From Rostrohypoxylon terebratum (taxonomy: Eukaryota; Ascomycota; Sordariomycetes; Xylariales; Hypoxylaceae), in assembly GCA_022497145.1 (NCBI GenBank), contig MU385855.1, forward strand, positions 1,054,001 through 1,118,000: a stretch of DNA of 64,000 nt, read 5' to 3'. Numbering within the stretch: position 1 is the first letter of the stretch; every line of letters starts with the position of its first letter. Position numbers and translations under genes: made by a program. Below are positions 62,929 to 64,000 of this stretch, piece by piece. Under the pieces are notes generated by a model. The model ran no database searches. It saw only the letters and a program-made list of their open reading frames with translations, and was not told where the DNA came from.

Positions 62929-64000
62929 TTAGCTCTGCCACATGTGCTCGCTCAGCGCAAGCACCTTCTCACCCATCTGCCTCTTCGCCGCGGACGCGAT
63001 GCCCCTCTCGGGGTCAGCTAGCTGTTCACTGTAGTATAATTCCACGAGGGCCTTGAGCTCGTCGTATGTGAACTTCTCCGCTTCGGAGATAATATCGCGA
63101 TTTTTATCTTTCTTAGCCTTGTTGACGATCGCGTCCGGGCCCTCTTGGAATAGGGCAAAATAGTTGGCTGCCCGCGCAAGGTCTACGCCTTCCTCGATAT
63201 TCTTGAGGTTCTGCTGTAGCACCAGGATGTTTAATTGCATGCGTTCGCATCCACGCATGTTCATGGGCTGCGTGGTGAGTGCGTTCGACACGAGGTACGT
63301 GTTCATGAGGAGACCTAAACCAGTCCGTATGAATGCCGTTTCTTTCTCACGGAGGAAGCGTACAATTGTTTCGTCGTACGCAACCAGTTCCGAATTTAAT
63401 GTCAGGATCTGTGGGTCCGGCTCTTTGATTTCCTGGTCGCCTAAGACGTACGGAGCTGTTTTAGGGGAGAGCGCTACACTAAGAGATTGCACAATGCGGC
63501 AGCGGATTTCCATATGTAATGTAAGGAGCACTGTACCAGCAAACTCCTCGTAGGATGACACTATGTTGTCAAACGATCTATGATATATTCGGTCAGGTAA
63601 CCATGAACTATCAAAGGGATGGGGTTGGGGGCTTACTGAACAGTTTCCTGTGTCATGGGAAGATACACAGGTCCTTGCTGGTCTCCGTTGGCCTTCTTAG
63701 GGTCGTTTAATAAAGTCCAGCGGCGATTTTGGTTCCTTGGCAAAGTCGGCCGAGACGAATCGGTATCGAATCGAGTGATATGTCGTAGACTATGAATCCG
63801 GACCGAAAGCCATTTCATGCTAGTATATAGCAGGCATAAGGAGGAGATGACGTCGCGATCTTGTATGACATCGTTCAGCTCAAGGTTCCGCCCATTGGCA
63901 TTCGTAATAAGTAATCCGACTTCCTTTTCTATTAATTCGCGATCAAGGTTATCTGATGTCCAAAGCTTCTTAATTGTCTCCTGAATATCGTCATCCCCGA
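62929..64000 (-). CDS. sec8: Exocyst subunit Sec8 (EXOC4), 3' part only, 336 aa visible
   Basis: Subunit of the exocyst, which tethers secretory vesicles to the plasma membrane at growth sites. The gene runs off the right edge. Visible exons are 63637-64000 (partial) and 62929-63577, joined through a Gln codon. The visible part includes LYTSMKWLSVRI, TLLTLH-type ELVAYDETIVRFLREKE, FIRTGLGLLMNTYLVSNAL, RMQLNILVLQQNLKNIEEG and VDLARAANYFALF. It ends ELKALVELYYSEQLADPERG and LSEHMWQS, matching the C-terminus of filamentous-fungal Sec8. The assignment is from remembered family features and is strong for the last 200 residues. Exons further 5' are outside the window. Confidence 0.85.

Overview
The window is nuclear DNA of a filamentous ascomycete (Pezizomycotina, most likely Sordariomycetes). 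Evidence: an actin gene with the early clustered introns typical of these fungi, short (about 50-150 bp) GT-AG introns throughout, and many fungal-type single-copy housekeeping genes. I cannot name the genus from sequence alone. Intergenic DNA is littered with CCTAGG / TACCTA / TAGG motifs, which gives the region a recognisable texture.

Layout. 1-12.9 kb is gene-dense: mitochondrial ribosomal protein uL5m (+), Hsp70 exchange factor Fes1 (-), actin (+), a mitochondrial RF-1-domain ribosome-rescue factor (-), a serine palmitoyltransferase small subunit (+) and Elongator subunit Elp2 (-). 12.9-25.4 kb has no gene I can support. 25.4-28.3 kb holds GSK-3 kinase (+) behind a long pyrimidine-rich leader with upstream ORFs. 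30-40 kb holds nuclear cap-binding protein Cbc1/NCBP1 (+), mitochondrial carrier Flx1 (-), ubiquitin-like modifier Urm1 (+) and an Azf1-like four-finger C2H2 regulator (-). 40-52.2 kb is a second gene-poor stretch. 52.2-64 kb holds splicing factor Hsh49/SF3B4 (-), Tom7 (+), Vps68 (-), Knr4/Smi1 (-) and the 3' part of the exocyst gene sec8 (-), which runs off the right edge.

Exon structures were rebuilt by hand: each model keeps frame across every junction, and the lengths fit the families (for example actin 375 aa, Tom7 54 aa). The genes are housekeeping functions, not one pathway or cluster. Loose themes are mitochondrial import, translation and transport (uL5m, RF-1 factor, Flx1, Tom7), RNA processing (Cbc1, Hsh49), wobble-uridine tRNA modification (Elp2, Urm1), membrane traffic (Vps68, Sec8), and wall or morphogenesis signalling (GSK-3, Knr4). 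I found no tRNA, rRNA, CRISPR, recognisable transposon or biosynthetic cluster, and nothing that looks like a new multi-gene system. The unusual points are the two gene voids, the hairpin-forming CCTAGG repeats, a Gln/Asp-rich N-terminal extension on Urm1, microexons, and the intron placement in the zinc-finger gene.
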